Positions 1 through 5,539 of a stretch of 5,563 bases of DNA are shown here, in pieces. The position numbers and the translations under genes were made by a program. The notes beneath the pieces are model-generated. The model had not been told where the DNA came from. It was given only the letters and a program-made list of their open reading frames with translations, and made no database searches. Positions within the stretch are counted from its first letter, which is position 1, and the number at the start of each line of letters is the position of its first letter. The stretch lies in contig DEQA01000274.1 of the NCBI GenBank assembly GCA_002359075.1, positions 581 to 6,143 of the forward strand, written 5' to 3'. Source of the DNA: Planococcaceae bacterium UBA3378 (GTDB taxonomy: Bacteria > Bacillota > Bacilli > Bacillales_A > Planococcaceae).

Positions 1-1245
1 CTTGTAACACTCACTGTTATTCCATTGATTGTTTGGGCTACAAAGCAGATTATTAAGCGGAGCAGTGCAAATTTTGCAGCACGGCAACGGGATCTTGGAC
101 AATTAAACGGCTATATAGAAGAAACTATTTCAAATTCCGATATTACGACGCTGTTCGGCAAAGAGAAGCAAACGTTGGAGGAATTCACGGAATCAAACGA
201 ACGTCTTCGCTCCTCTGCCATGCGGGCTGATATTATTTCAGGTTTTATGGGCCCGATCAATAACTTTATGAATAATCTCGGTATGGGACTGGTCATTGGA
301 GTAGGGGCAGTCATGGCTGTAAACGGTTATGTCACGATTGGTGTAATTGCAGCTGTCGTTACTTATACACGCCAGTTCTTCCGCCCGATTAATCAGCTCT
401 CCAACCTGCTTAATACATTCCAGTCTGCGATTGCCGGGTCTGAACGGGTGTTTGAAATATTGGATGAAAAAGAGGAAGTAGAAGATCAGCCAGGGGCACA
501 AGAAAAAGAACGCTTCCTAGGAAATGTAGCATTTGAAAAAGTCGTATTTGAATATGAGAAAGGAAAGCCGATTTTAAAAGGCCTTGATTTTACGGCACAT
601 GCTGGTGAAACAGTGGCCATTGTCGGCCCGACCGGCTCCGGAAAGACGACCATTATCCAGCTTCTTACGCGTTTTTATGATGCGACAGCCGGGTGTATCC
701 TGTTGGACGGGCAGCCGATTACGGATTACCGGATGACAAATGTCCGTGACCATGTCGGTGTGGTGCTGCAGGATACGTACTTATTTTCAGGTACGGTTCG
801 CGAAAACATCCGTTTCGGTAAGCTGGATGCAACAGATGAGGAAGTAGAAAAGGCAGCAAAGATCGCCTATGCCCATAACTTCATCAAATACTTGCCGCAG
901 CAATATGATACAATGCTGAGCTCTGGTGGAATGAACCTAAGTCAGGGACAGCGCCAACTGATTGCGATTGCCCGTGCTATTTTAGAGGACCCCGATATAT
1001 TGATCTTGGATGAGGCAACATCAAGTGTTGATACGATGACGGAAGTCCATATTCAAAAAGGCCTGAATAATTTAATGAAGGGACGCACAAGCTTTGTGAT
1101 CGCCCATCGTTTGAAAACGATTGAAAATGCAGATGCGATTCTTGTCGTTAAGGACGGAAAAATAGTGGAATCAGGCAAACATGAAACGCTGATGAAAGAA
1201 GGCGGCTTTTATGCGAACCTGCAGAACAATCTAGCGATGGAATAA
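1..1245 (+). CDS. ABC exporter half-transporter (fused membrane and ATPase domains), 5'-truncated
   Basis: This is the C-terminal 414 residues of a multidrug/lipid-type ABC exporter that uses ATP to move a substrate across the cytoplasmic membrane as a dimer. The reading frame is open from base 1, so the start and probably 170-190 N-terminal residues lie outside the window. Visible residues 1-165 are the end of the transmembrane domain, and about 175-405 are the ATPase domain. That domain has a Walker A GPTGSGKTT (209-217), a Q-loop QDTYLF, signature LSQGQ (313-317), Walker B DILILDEAT (332-340) with the catalytic Glu338, and the switch His369. The signature has Gln where LSGGQ is usual, but all catalytic residues are present. 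It resembles the YfiC/MdlB-like branch, whose members often pair with a second half-transporter encoded next to them; a partner upstream is likely but unseen. The substrate cannot be inferred. No terminator follows, so transcripts may run into cwlD. Confidence 0.95.
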   Translation, partial: LVTLTVIPLIVWATKQIIKRSSANFAARQRDLGQLNGYIEETISNSDITTLFGKEKQTLEEFTESNERLRSSAMRADIISGFMGPINNFMNNLGMGLVIGVGAVMAVNGYVTIGVIAAVVTYTRQFFRPINQLSNLLNTFQSAIAGSERVFEILDEKEEVEDQPGAQEKERFLGNVAFEKVVFEYEKGKPILKGLDFTAHAGETVAIVGPTGSGKTTIIQLLTRFYDATAGCILLDGQPITDYRMTNVRDHVGVVLQDTYLFSGTVRENIRFGKLDATDEEVEKAAKIAYAHNFIKYLPQQYDTMLSSGGMNLSQGQRQLIAIARAILEDPDILILDEATSSVDTMTEVHIQKGLNNLMKGRTSFVIAHRLKTIENADAILVVKDGKIVESGKHETLMKEGGFYANLQNNLAME

Positions 1246-1247
1246 TG

Positions 1248-1255
1248 CATAGACT
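1248..1255 (+). promoter_or_regulatory. Possible sporulation-sigma -10 box upstream of cwlD
   Basis: CATAGACT fits the CATAnnnT pattern of SigE/SigG-type -10 elements and lies just after the ABC gene stop. It would place the transcription start near base 1262, about 35 bases before the cwlD start codon. No good -35 element (ATA 16-18 bases upstream) is visible, so this is a weak call. It rests partly on the knowledge that B. subtilis cwlD is expressed during sporulation. Confidence 0.25.
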
Positions 1256-1292
1256 CACTCTCCTCGACGTATAGTGTGGAAAGGAGAGTGGG
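1254..1292 (+). promoter_or_regulatory. RNA hairpin sequestering the cwlD Shine-Dalgarno sequence
   Basis: Bases 1254-1264 pair with 1282-1292 over 11 consecutive pairs (nine perfect Watson-Crick pairs at 1256-1264/1282-1290, then one G-U and one G-C pair) around a 17-base loop. The 3' arm contains almost all of the cwlD ribosome-binding site AAAGGAG (1280-1286). No U-run follows the stem, so it is not an intrinsic terminator. On a transcript reading through from the ABC gene it should hide the ribosome-binding site. A transcript starting inside or after the 5' arm would escape it. The complementarity is seen directly; the regulatory role is inferred. Confidence 0.55.
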
Positions 1293-1296
1293 ATAT

Positions 1297-2010
1297 GTGC
1301 GACGTTGGTTGGCATTATTTGTATTGCTATGTACATGCATGATCATAGTTGTTTATGAGACAAGCGCATCGGACAGAAGTTATTTTTTACCTGAGCCGTT
1401 AGGAGGGATAACGATTGTGCTTGATGCAGGACATGGCGGGCTGGATGGCGGTGCATCGAAAGGTGATGTCATCGAAAAAGAAATTACACTGGCGATTACG
1501 GAAAAACTGGAGCGGCAATTGAAACGTCTAGGTGCCGAAGTGATCATGACGCGCACGACAGACGGCGATGTCATTAGCGAACATAAACCGGATATGGAGT
1601 TTTCCTCAAATCGGGAACGTAAAAAAGAGGATATATTCACACGACAGGCGATTGTAGCGGAGAAAAATCCGGATATGTTCATTACTGTTCATGCTAACGC
1701 CATCCCGGATAGCAAATGGCGTGGCGCCCAAGTGTTTTACCATAAAACAGGTCATGAAGAGAGCCAGCATTTGGCGAAGTCCATTCAGGCATCAATCAGA
1801 GAAGATTTAGGCAATACTGACAGGGAAGCATTAGCGATTGAGCGTGTGTATCTACTGAAGAAAACAGAGGTGCCGGCCGTTTTGGTAGAGACAGGCTTTA
1901 TCAGTAATCCGGAGGAGCGTGCACTGCTTGTCGATAAAAACTATCAGGACAAGATGGCGATTGCGATTGCACGGGGTGTAGAGGATTATTTTGCATTGTC
2001 ATATCAATGA
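1297..2010 (+). CDS. cwlD: CwlD, spore cortex N-acetylmuramoyl-L-alanine amidase
   Basis: CwlD is a zinc amidase (Amidase_3 family) that strips peptide side chains from muramic acid in the forming spore cortex. This is the first step towards muramic-delta-lactam, which germination lytic enzymes recognise. The protein has a short N-terminal hydrophobic segment (about 5-20) after MRRW, acting as signal or anchor. The domain starts with VLDAGHGGLDGGA, giving zinc ligand His46. The other expected ligands are Glu60 (in EKEITL) and His132 (in TVHANA), and the catalytic glutamate is Glu198 in VETGFISN. The GTG at 1297 is chosen because it gives 237 residues, the length I recall for B. subtilis CwlD, and a clean signal sequence 10 bases after AAAGGAG. 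In-frame GTGs at 1276 and 1288 have no usable ribosome-binding site. An out-of-frame ATG at 1295 overlaps the start. It lies 51 bp after the ABC gene and upstream of salA, as in B. subtilis. Confidence 0.95.
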   Translation: MRRWLALFVLLCTCMIIVVYETSASDRSYFLPEPLGGITIVLDAGHGGLDGGASKGDVIEKEITLAITEKLERQLKRLGAEVIMTRTTDGDVISEHKPDMEFSSNRERKKEDIFTRQAIVAEKNPDMFITVHANAIPDSKWRGAQVFYHKTGHEESQHLAKSIQASIREDLGNTDREALAIERVYLLKKTEVPAVLVETGFISNPEERALLVDKNYQDKMAIAIARGVEDYFALSYQ

Positions 2011-2041
2011 AGTAGCTCATAATACTACTATAAGCTGTATG

Positions 2042-2050
2042 TGATATAAT
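2042..2050 (+). promoter_or_regulatory. Probable SigA extended -10 promoter for salA
   Basis: TGATATAAT is a perfect extended -10 element (TGnTATAAT). It predicts a start near base 2057 and a short leader before the salA ribosome-binding site at 2070-2076. No convincing -35 hexamer is present at 17-18 bases upstream (ATACTA or AATACT), as is tolerated for extended -10 promoters. It suggests salA can be transcribed separately from cwlD in growing cells. Confidence 0.5.
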
Positions 2051-2079
2051 AGTAATGGACATAAAATATGAGGGAGTGT

Positions 2080-3144
2080 ATGAAATTGATGAACGAACAA
2101 CAAGTCCGGGAATTATTAGGCCAATTAGAAGATCCATTTTTACATAGAACCTTAGAGCAAACAGGCGGAATTACTAACGTATCAATTAAAGAAGAAAAAC
2201 AATTTGTCAGTGTGAAAATCGCCATTGCCAAAACAAATACACCTGAGCAAATGACACTTCAAATGAAGATTGTAGAAGTATTAAAAGAAAACGGGGCAGC
2301 TTCTGTGGGGATCCGGTTTGAGGAATTGGCTCCGGAAGTATTGGACTCGTTCCGTGGACAGGCAACAGAATCAGAAGCACAAGATCTTTTATCGCCATTA
2401 TCCAAAGTGCAATTTATCGCGATCGCTTCCGGTAAAGGCGGCGTAGGGAAATCAACGGTTTCTGTCAATATGGCAGTGGCCCTTTCACGCCTCGGTAAAA
2501 AAGTCGGCTTGATTGATGCGGATATCTACGGCTTCAGTGTACCGGATATGATGGGAATCCAAGAGATGCCAGTCGTAAAGGATGACCGTATCTACCCGGT
2601 AGAACGTATGGGTGTAAAAGTTATCTCCATGGGCTTCTTTGTAGAGAACAATGCGCCGATTGTATGGCGCGGGCCGATGCTTGGTAAAGTCTTAGACCAA
2701 TTCTTCCGTGATGTAGAGTGGGGAGACTTGGATTATCTACTATTAGACTTGCCACCAGGTACAGGTGACGTAGCGCTTGACCTTCACCAAATGCTGCCTG
2801 CTTCCAAGGAAATTGTCGTTACAACACCGCATCCAACAGCTGCATTCGTAGCTGCGCGTGCAGGGGCAATGGCATTACAGACAAACCATGAAATCCTAGG
2901 AGTAGTGGAAAACATGGCTTGGTTCCAGTCGAAGCTGACAGGCGAACGTGAGTATGTTTTCGGCCGTGGCGGCGGTCCGAAGCTTGCTGAAGAGCTGCGT
3001 ACAGACCTGCTTGGACAAGTACCATTAGGACAGCCAGACTGGGAGGATGAGGATTTTGCTCCTTCTGTGTATGCTGAAGATCATCCAACAGGTAAGCTGT
3101 ATATAGAAATGGCACAAAAAGTGATTGATAAATTAGCGAAGTAA
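2080..3144 (+). CDS. salA: SalA, Mrp/ApbC-family P-loop ATPase and transition-state regulator
   Basis: SalA belongs to the Mrp/NBP35 ATPases. In B. subtilis it represses scoC and so raises exoprotease production. Residues about 5-85 form a DUF59/MIP18-like domain. The ATPase domain follows with the deviant Walker A GKGGVGKST (118-126), the LIDADIYG switch (144-151) and the Walker B-like DLPPGTGD (223-230). The position where Fe-S carrier homologues have a CxxC pair reads WFQSKLTGE (281-289), and the whole protein has no cysteine, so it should not carry an Fe-S cluster. Tyr331 in SVYAEDHPTGK may match the PtkA-phosphorylated Tyr327 of B. subtilis SalA; an alignment is needed. The start is ambiguous: ATG 2080 has GAGG six bases upstream, while TTG 2086 or ATG 2089 would give 352 or 351 residues, closer to the 352 I recall for B. 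subtilis. The first in-frame ATG (2068) precedes the ribosome-binding site. A strong terminator follows. Confidence 0.93.
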   Translation: MKLMNEQQVRELLGQLEDPFLHRTLEQTGGITNVSIKEEKQFVSVKIAIAKTNTPEQMTLQMKIVEVLKENGAASVGIRFEELAPEVLDSFRGQATESEAQDLLSPLSKVQFIAIASGKGGVGKSTVSVNMAVALSRLGKKVGLIDADIYGFSVPDMMGIQEMPVVKDDRIYPVERMGVKVISMGFFVENNAPIVWRGPMLGKVLDQFFRDVEWGDLDYLLLDLPPGTGDVALDLHQMLPASKEIVVTTPHPTAAFVAARAGAMALQTNHEILGVVENMAWFQSKLTGEREYVFGRGGGPKLAEELRTDLLGQVPLGQPDWEDEDFAPSVYAEDHPTGKLYIEMAQKVIDKLAK

Positions 3145-3187
3145 TGAGGAAGAGCAACTTGTTAAAGGGTTGTTTCTTCATACAGGA

Positions 3188-3236
3188 AACAGGGCTGTCC
3201 GGAAGTAATGGCTTTCTGGACAGCCCTGTTTTTCTT
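3188..3236 (+). terminator. Rho-independent terminator of salA
   Basis: A perfect 13-bp stem pairs AACAGGGCTGTCC (3188-3200) with 3218-3230. The 17-base apical region can partly pair further, and the stem is followed by TTTTT and CTT. It lies 43 bp after the salA stop. On the reverse strand the stem is followed only by a short T-run, so it serves salA mainly and may only weakly stop transcripts from gerD. A weaker bulged hairpin (3145-3158 with 3169-3180) sits between the stop codon and this terminator. Confidence 0.92.
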
Positions 3237-3330
3237 GATACAGCTACTTAAGAAGCAGTTCATACAATAAAAGTTCAGCCTGCATGGTGCAAAGGAGAGC
3301 TGTCAAAGTAAATTTCCAGACGGTTCCTTT

Positions 3331-3945
3331 CTATTGGCTGCTGCCGCCACTGCTTTCTTCTTCACTGGCTTTTTTTTCTTCAGATTTTCCGGTGTCTTCT
3401 TTCGTTGTAGAAGCAGCAGCTTCACCGCTCTTTCGAATAAGTTCTTCCCATTTTGTTTGTAATAATGGGTTTTCGATTGTCTCCATTGTTACTTCTTCCA
3501 TTTGTTTGCGGAGAGTTGATCCTTTAAGGATGGATTCAAATTGCTTTTGCATATCCGGTTGATCAAAGAACTTTGTTAACTTTTCCTGGTATTCAGCATC
3601 TGTCAGAAGGGCTTTCATTACATCTTCCTGCTGATCCTTCATACTCTTGGCGAGTGTTTCCTTGAATTTTGGATCTTCAAATGTTTTCTTCCAAAACTCC
3701 TCCGCCTCGGTTGAAAGCAAGGTATTCTTCATGGCTGTTTCCACTTCATCATGCTCCAGAACTACAAGATCACGGAAGCTCTGGTCGGTTAAAAGTTCCC
3801 GTACCGCCTTTTTACCATCTTCTGTTTGAAGGGCATCCACCATAATTTTTTTTATTTCGTCGTATGAAAGCGTCGATGTTTTCTCATCATTATTACAACC
3901 AGCGAGCAGAACAGCAAAACCTAACACGATTAAAAGTCGCCGCAT
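3331..3945 (-). CDS. gerD: GerD, spore germination lipoprotein
   Basis: GerD is a lipoprotein of the spore inner membrane. In Bacillus it is needed for clustering germinant receptors into the germinosome and for fast response to nutrients. The protein is 204 residues, a little longer than the ~185 of B. subtilis. It opens with MRRLLIVLGFAVLLAGC, a lipoprotein signal with lipobox LAGC and lipidated Cys17. The body (about 25-172) is highly charged and predicted helical, with repeated LLTDxx[FY]-like units (51, 113) and the related EDPKF (90) and QPDMQ (129). The tail from 173 is a low-complexity Ser/Gly/Glu segment ending GGSSQ, as in other GerD proteins. The ATG at 3945 is chosen over the GTG at 3963 because it has AAAGGG eight bases upstream and starts the signal peptide exactly. 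It faces salA at its 3' end and is divergent from kbaA. A SigG promoter is expected from B. subtilis, but I found no convincing match in the 145-bp gap. Confidence 0.93.
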   Translation of the reverse strand: MRRLLIVLGFAVLLAGCNNDEKTSTLSYDEIKKIMVDALQTEDGKKAVRELLTDQSFRDLVVLEHDEVETAMKNTLLSTEAEEFWKKTFEDPKFKETLAKSMKDQQEDVMKALLTDAEYQEKLTKFFDQPDMQKQFESILKGSTLRKQMEEVTMETIENPLLQTKWEELIRKSGEAAASTTKEDTGKSEEKKASEEESSGGSSQ

Positions 3946-4024
3946 AAGTTCATCCCTTTCCACATAGGCTCTTTCAATTATTGTTCACAATTCCGCGTAT
4001 TCTATGTATCCAATCGTAACTCCA

Positions 4025-4054
4025 TTAGCTTTTTTATAAAACGATTGTTAAAAT
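4025..4054 (+). promoter_or_regulatory. Possible SigA promoter for kbaA
   Basis: TGTTAAAAT (4046-4054) is an extended -10 element. A weak -35-like TTAGCT (4025-4030) lies 18 bases before the hexamer. The predicted start is near 4061, about 30 bases before the kbaA start codon. It is a plausible but unproven call in a very AT-rich stretch where chance matches are common. Confidence 0.35.
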
Positions 4055-4090
4055 AAGAAATAGATAATAAAAAATGGGGGACAATATGTT

Positions 4091-4765
4091 GTGACGATAC
4101 GGAATTGGTTTAAATTTTTTGTAATGACAATGCTTATAGGCGGCGGAGTCACAGCAGTGGCCAGCCTTTTTATACGTTGGGATTTTTTCCAGCCTTACTT
4201 GGCAGCAGGAGAGTTTATTGATTTTATAGCGGCATTAGCCTGGATGGCATTTTTAGGTTTTACAATGAGTGTCATTGCGCAGGCTGGTTTTTTTGCTTAT
4301 TTAACACTTCATCAGGTCGGATTAGGCATATTTAAGACACTGACATTATGGAATTGGGTGCAGATGCTGCTGATATTTGTTGTTCTTTTGGATTTAATCC
4401 TTTTCCGCTTTGCGCCAGATGCTAACAGTGCCGGAGACTGGGTATTTTACATTGGACTATTGCTTGTCCTAGTAGGTGCTGCGATTGCTACAGCTATTCA
4501 GAAGGTTAAAATGACAGGTAAAAAGCATGTATTGATTTCTGCTGTATTTTTTATGATTGTTATTACTTCACTCGAATGGATTATTGCACTTATGGGTCGT
4601 GAGGATAACATTAATGTATATGTCGCACTCTTATTATTCCCTCTTTTAGCGGCTAATGCATATCAATTATTAATGCTGCCGAAGTATAATGAAAAATCGG
4701 ATCAAGATCGAAAAAAATTGGAAGAACGCCGTAAAGCACGTAAGCAGGCGGCGCAGCAATCATAA
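4091..4765 (+). CDS. kbaA: KbaA, KinB signalling pathway activation membrane protein
   Basis: KbaA is an integral membrane protein needed in B. subtilis for activity of the KinB branch of the phosphorelay that starts sporulation. Its biochemical mechanism is not established. The 224-residue protein shows about six hydrophobic segments at roughly 7-28, 42-72, 86-106, 117-136, 147-167 and 174-196. The central GFTMSVIAQAGFFAYLTLHQ stretch (56-75) and NWVQ (88-91) are what I recognise as the family signature. The C-terminal tail (199-224) is strongly basic and charged, probably cytoplasmic. The start is GTG at 4091, ten bases after a GGGGG ribosome-binding site (4076-4080). A two-codon out-of-frame ORF, ATG TTG TGA (4086-4094), overlaps that start. 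The gene lies between gerD and a pdaB-position gene exactly as in B. subtilis, which strongly supports the assignment. Its stop codon lies inside the downstream terminator. Confidence 0.92.
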   Translation: MTIRNWFKFFVMTMLIGGGVTAVASLFIRWDFFQPYLAAGEFIDFIAALAWMAFLGFTMSVIAQAGFFAYLTLHQVGLGIFKTLTLWNWVQMLLIFVVLLDLILFRFAPDANSAGDWVFYIGLLLVLVGAAIATAIQKVKMTGKKHVLISAVFFMIVITSLEWIIALMGREDNINVYVALLLFPLLAANAYQLLMLPKYNEKSDQDRKKLEERRKARKQAAQQS

Positions 4766-4799
4766 AAAAGAACCTGGCCGGGGAGCCAGGTTCTTTTTT
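4764..4799. terminator. Bidirectional terminator shared by kbaA and the pdaB-like gene
   Basis: A 15-bp perfect stem pairs 4764-4778 with 4785-4799 around a six-base loop (CGGGGA). The stem core is GAACCTGGC, flanked by six A on the left and six T on the right, so it ends in a U-run whichever way it is transcribed. The kbaA stop (TAA 4763-4765) and the reverse-strand stop (4800-4798) both overlap the stem ends. Confidence 0.95.
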
Positions 4800-5430
4800 A
4801 TGGTGATTTTTTCGTTTTAATGGAATAACCAAATAGACTTTCTTCTATAGAAATAAATTGATATTTCTCCATCCAGCGAGACAGTGCTTTGAAATCTACT
4901 TTGTTTTCTTTATAAAGAGGCAAAGATAGAATATCTCCTTTCTCTAATTTTTGAGGAAAGCTTTTATTGTTGATCGTTAAAGAGGGGGCAAGCATATTAA
5001 TCTGTTGACTAAATAAAGTTTGTCTTAATTCATCAGTATATGTGTAACCTTTGGGCATGTACCAAAGCGGCTTTTGCTTAAATGTTTGCTCATACACGGC
5101 AATTTCCTGCTGAATGGTTTCGGGAGATTGACCGAGCAAGCCTGTGGCACGCTGTTTGGACTGCAATAATTCTAAAAGATGATCCGCTCGTTTGATTAAG
5201 TCTTGATCTAATAAAAAAAGAATATTGCTGCTCTGCTCTGAGTTGATAAAATCTACGAGGCCATCATGTTCAAAATCCAATTCTACTAAAAAAACATGTC
5301 CATTATGACCCTTCGCTACAACATTCGGCTCTTCAGTCATTAAAAATACAGGTAATTGCTTGTTTGTGTAAGAGTAATAGACGGCAAAAAGAATAGTCGA
5401 TAAACCTAGTAATATCAATGCTTTTCTCAT
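4798..5430 (-). CDS. PdaB-like NodB-fold protein lacking catalytic motifs (probable pseudoenzyme)
   Basis: This 210-residue protein has an N-terminal membrane anchor or signal (about 4-21) and an extracytoplasmic domain. It sits where B. subtilis has pdaB, a sporulation polysaccharide deacetylase homologue needed late in spore formation. The layout follows a NodB domain. NILFLLDQDLI (69-79) stands where PdaB has ATFFL; RATGLLGQ (94-101) replaces the GHQIG histidine region; WYMPKGYTYTDEL (123-135) replaces the RPP motif; GDILSLPLY (165-173) replaces GDIVLLH. The metal-binding His pair, the catalytic Asp motif (TFDD-like) and the late His are all missing, so deacetylase activity is unlikely. 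The ATG at 5430 is chosen because AAAGGAG lies 11 bases upstream; a TTG at 5484 would precede the likely transcription start. The homology is inferred from position and motif order from memory, not from a search, hence no symbol. A lineage-specific hypothetical protein is the alternative. Confidence 0.8.
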   Translation of the reverse strand: MRKALILLGLSTILFAVYYSYTNKQLPVFLMTEEPNVVAKGHNGHVFLVELDFEHDGLVDFINSEQSSNILFLLDQDLIKRADHLLELLQSKQRATGLLGQSPETIQQEIAVYEQTFKQKPLWYMPKGYTYTDELRQTLFSQQINMLAPSLTINNKSFPQKLEKGDILSLPLYKENKVDFKALSRWMEKYQFISIEESLFGYSIKTKKSP

Positions 5431-5487
5431 TTTTTTGCATACTCCTTTTTTGAGGGCTTTGAAGAGAAAAATAGGGTTTCTCAAAAA

Positions 5488-5516
5488 AACTTATGAAATA
5501 GTGTTGACGGATATGA
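5488..5516 (-). promoter_or_regulatory. Putative SigE-type promoter for the pdaB-like gene
   Basis: On the reverse strand TCATATC (5516-5510) is followed after exactly 14 bases by CATAAGTT (5495-5488). This fits the SigE pattern KMATATT-N14-CATAnnnT, with ATA and CATA 16 bases apart. It predicts a start near 5481, about 50 bases before the ATG at 5430. SigE control agrees with what I recall for B. subtilis pdaB. The site interlocks with the rightward rRNA-type promoter. Confidence 0.5.
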
Positions 5517-5533
5517 TTAATCGGTGCTATTAT
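5504..5533 (+). promoter_or_regulatory. Strong SigA promoter of rRNA-operon type
   Basis: TTGACG (5504-5509) and TATTAT (5528-5533) are separated by 18 bases, and TGC before the hexamer makes it an extended -10. An A/T-rich segment at 5481-5500 sits where an UP element would lie. The predicted first base is G5540, matching the GTP initiation of B. subtilis rrn promoters. In B. subtilis an rRNA operon follows pdaB, so the 16S gene probably starts beyond the right edge; no rRNA is inside the window. Confidence 0.65.
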
Positions 5534-5539
5534 AAGTAA

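Noticed and set aside
1254..1292. Reading the cwlD-upstream hairpin as the ABC gene terminator
   Set aside because: The stem is followed by GATATG with no U-run, and its 3' arm is the cwlD ribosome-binding site.
2819..3181. 120-codon reverse frame over the salA 3' end
   Set aside because: It runs antisense to a clear conserved gene and through its terminator region, with no ribosome-binding site or family resemblance.
3291..3297. AAAGGAG Shine-Dalgarno-like sequence after the salA terminator
   Set aside because: No start codon follows within a usable distance on the forward strand; taken as chance.
3284..3562. 92-codon forward frame antisense to gerD
   Set aside because: It lies mostly over the 3' half of gerD, has no ribosome-binding site before its GTG, and the translation is not protein-like. 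It is a shadow of gerD.
3981..3990. Small inverted repeat TTGT-TC-ACAA in the gerD-kbaA gap
   Set aside because: Only four to five pairs in AT-rich DNA; expected by chance and not placed convincingly as an operator.
3991..4010. CATAGAAT on the reverse strand as a gerD sporulation promoter
   Set aside because: The -10-like box has no matching -35 at 16-18 bases upstream, so it does not support a SigG or SigE promoter call.
5431..5484. Longer start (TTG at 5484) for the pdaB-like protein
   Set aside because: It would put a charged, poorly conserved-looking stretch before the membrane anchor, ignores the AAAGGAG at 5448-5442, and begins at or before the predicted transcription start.
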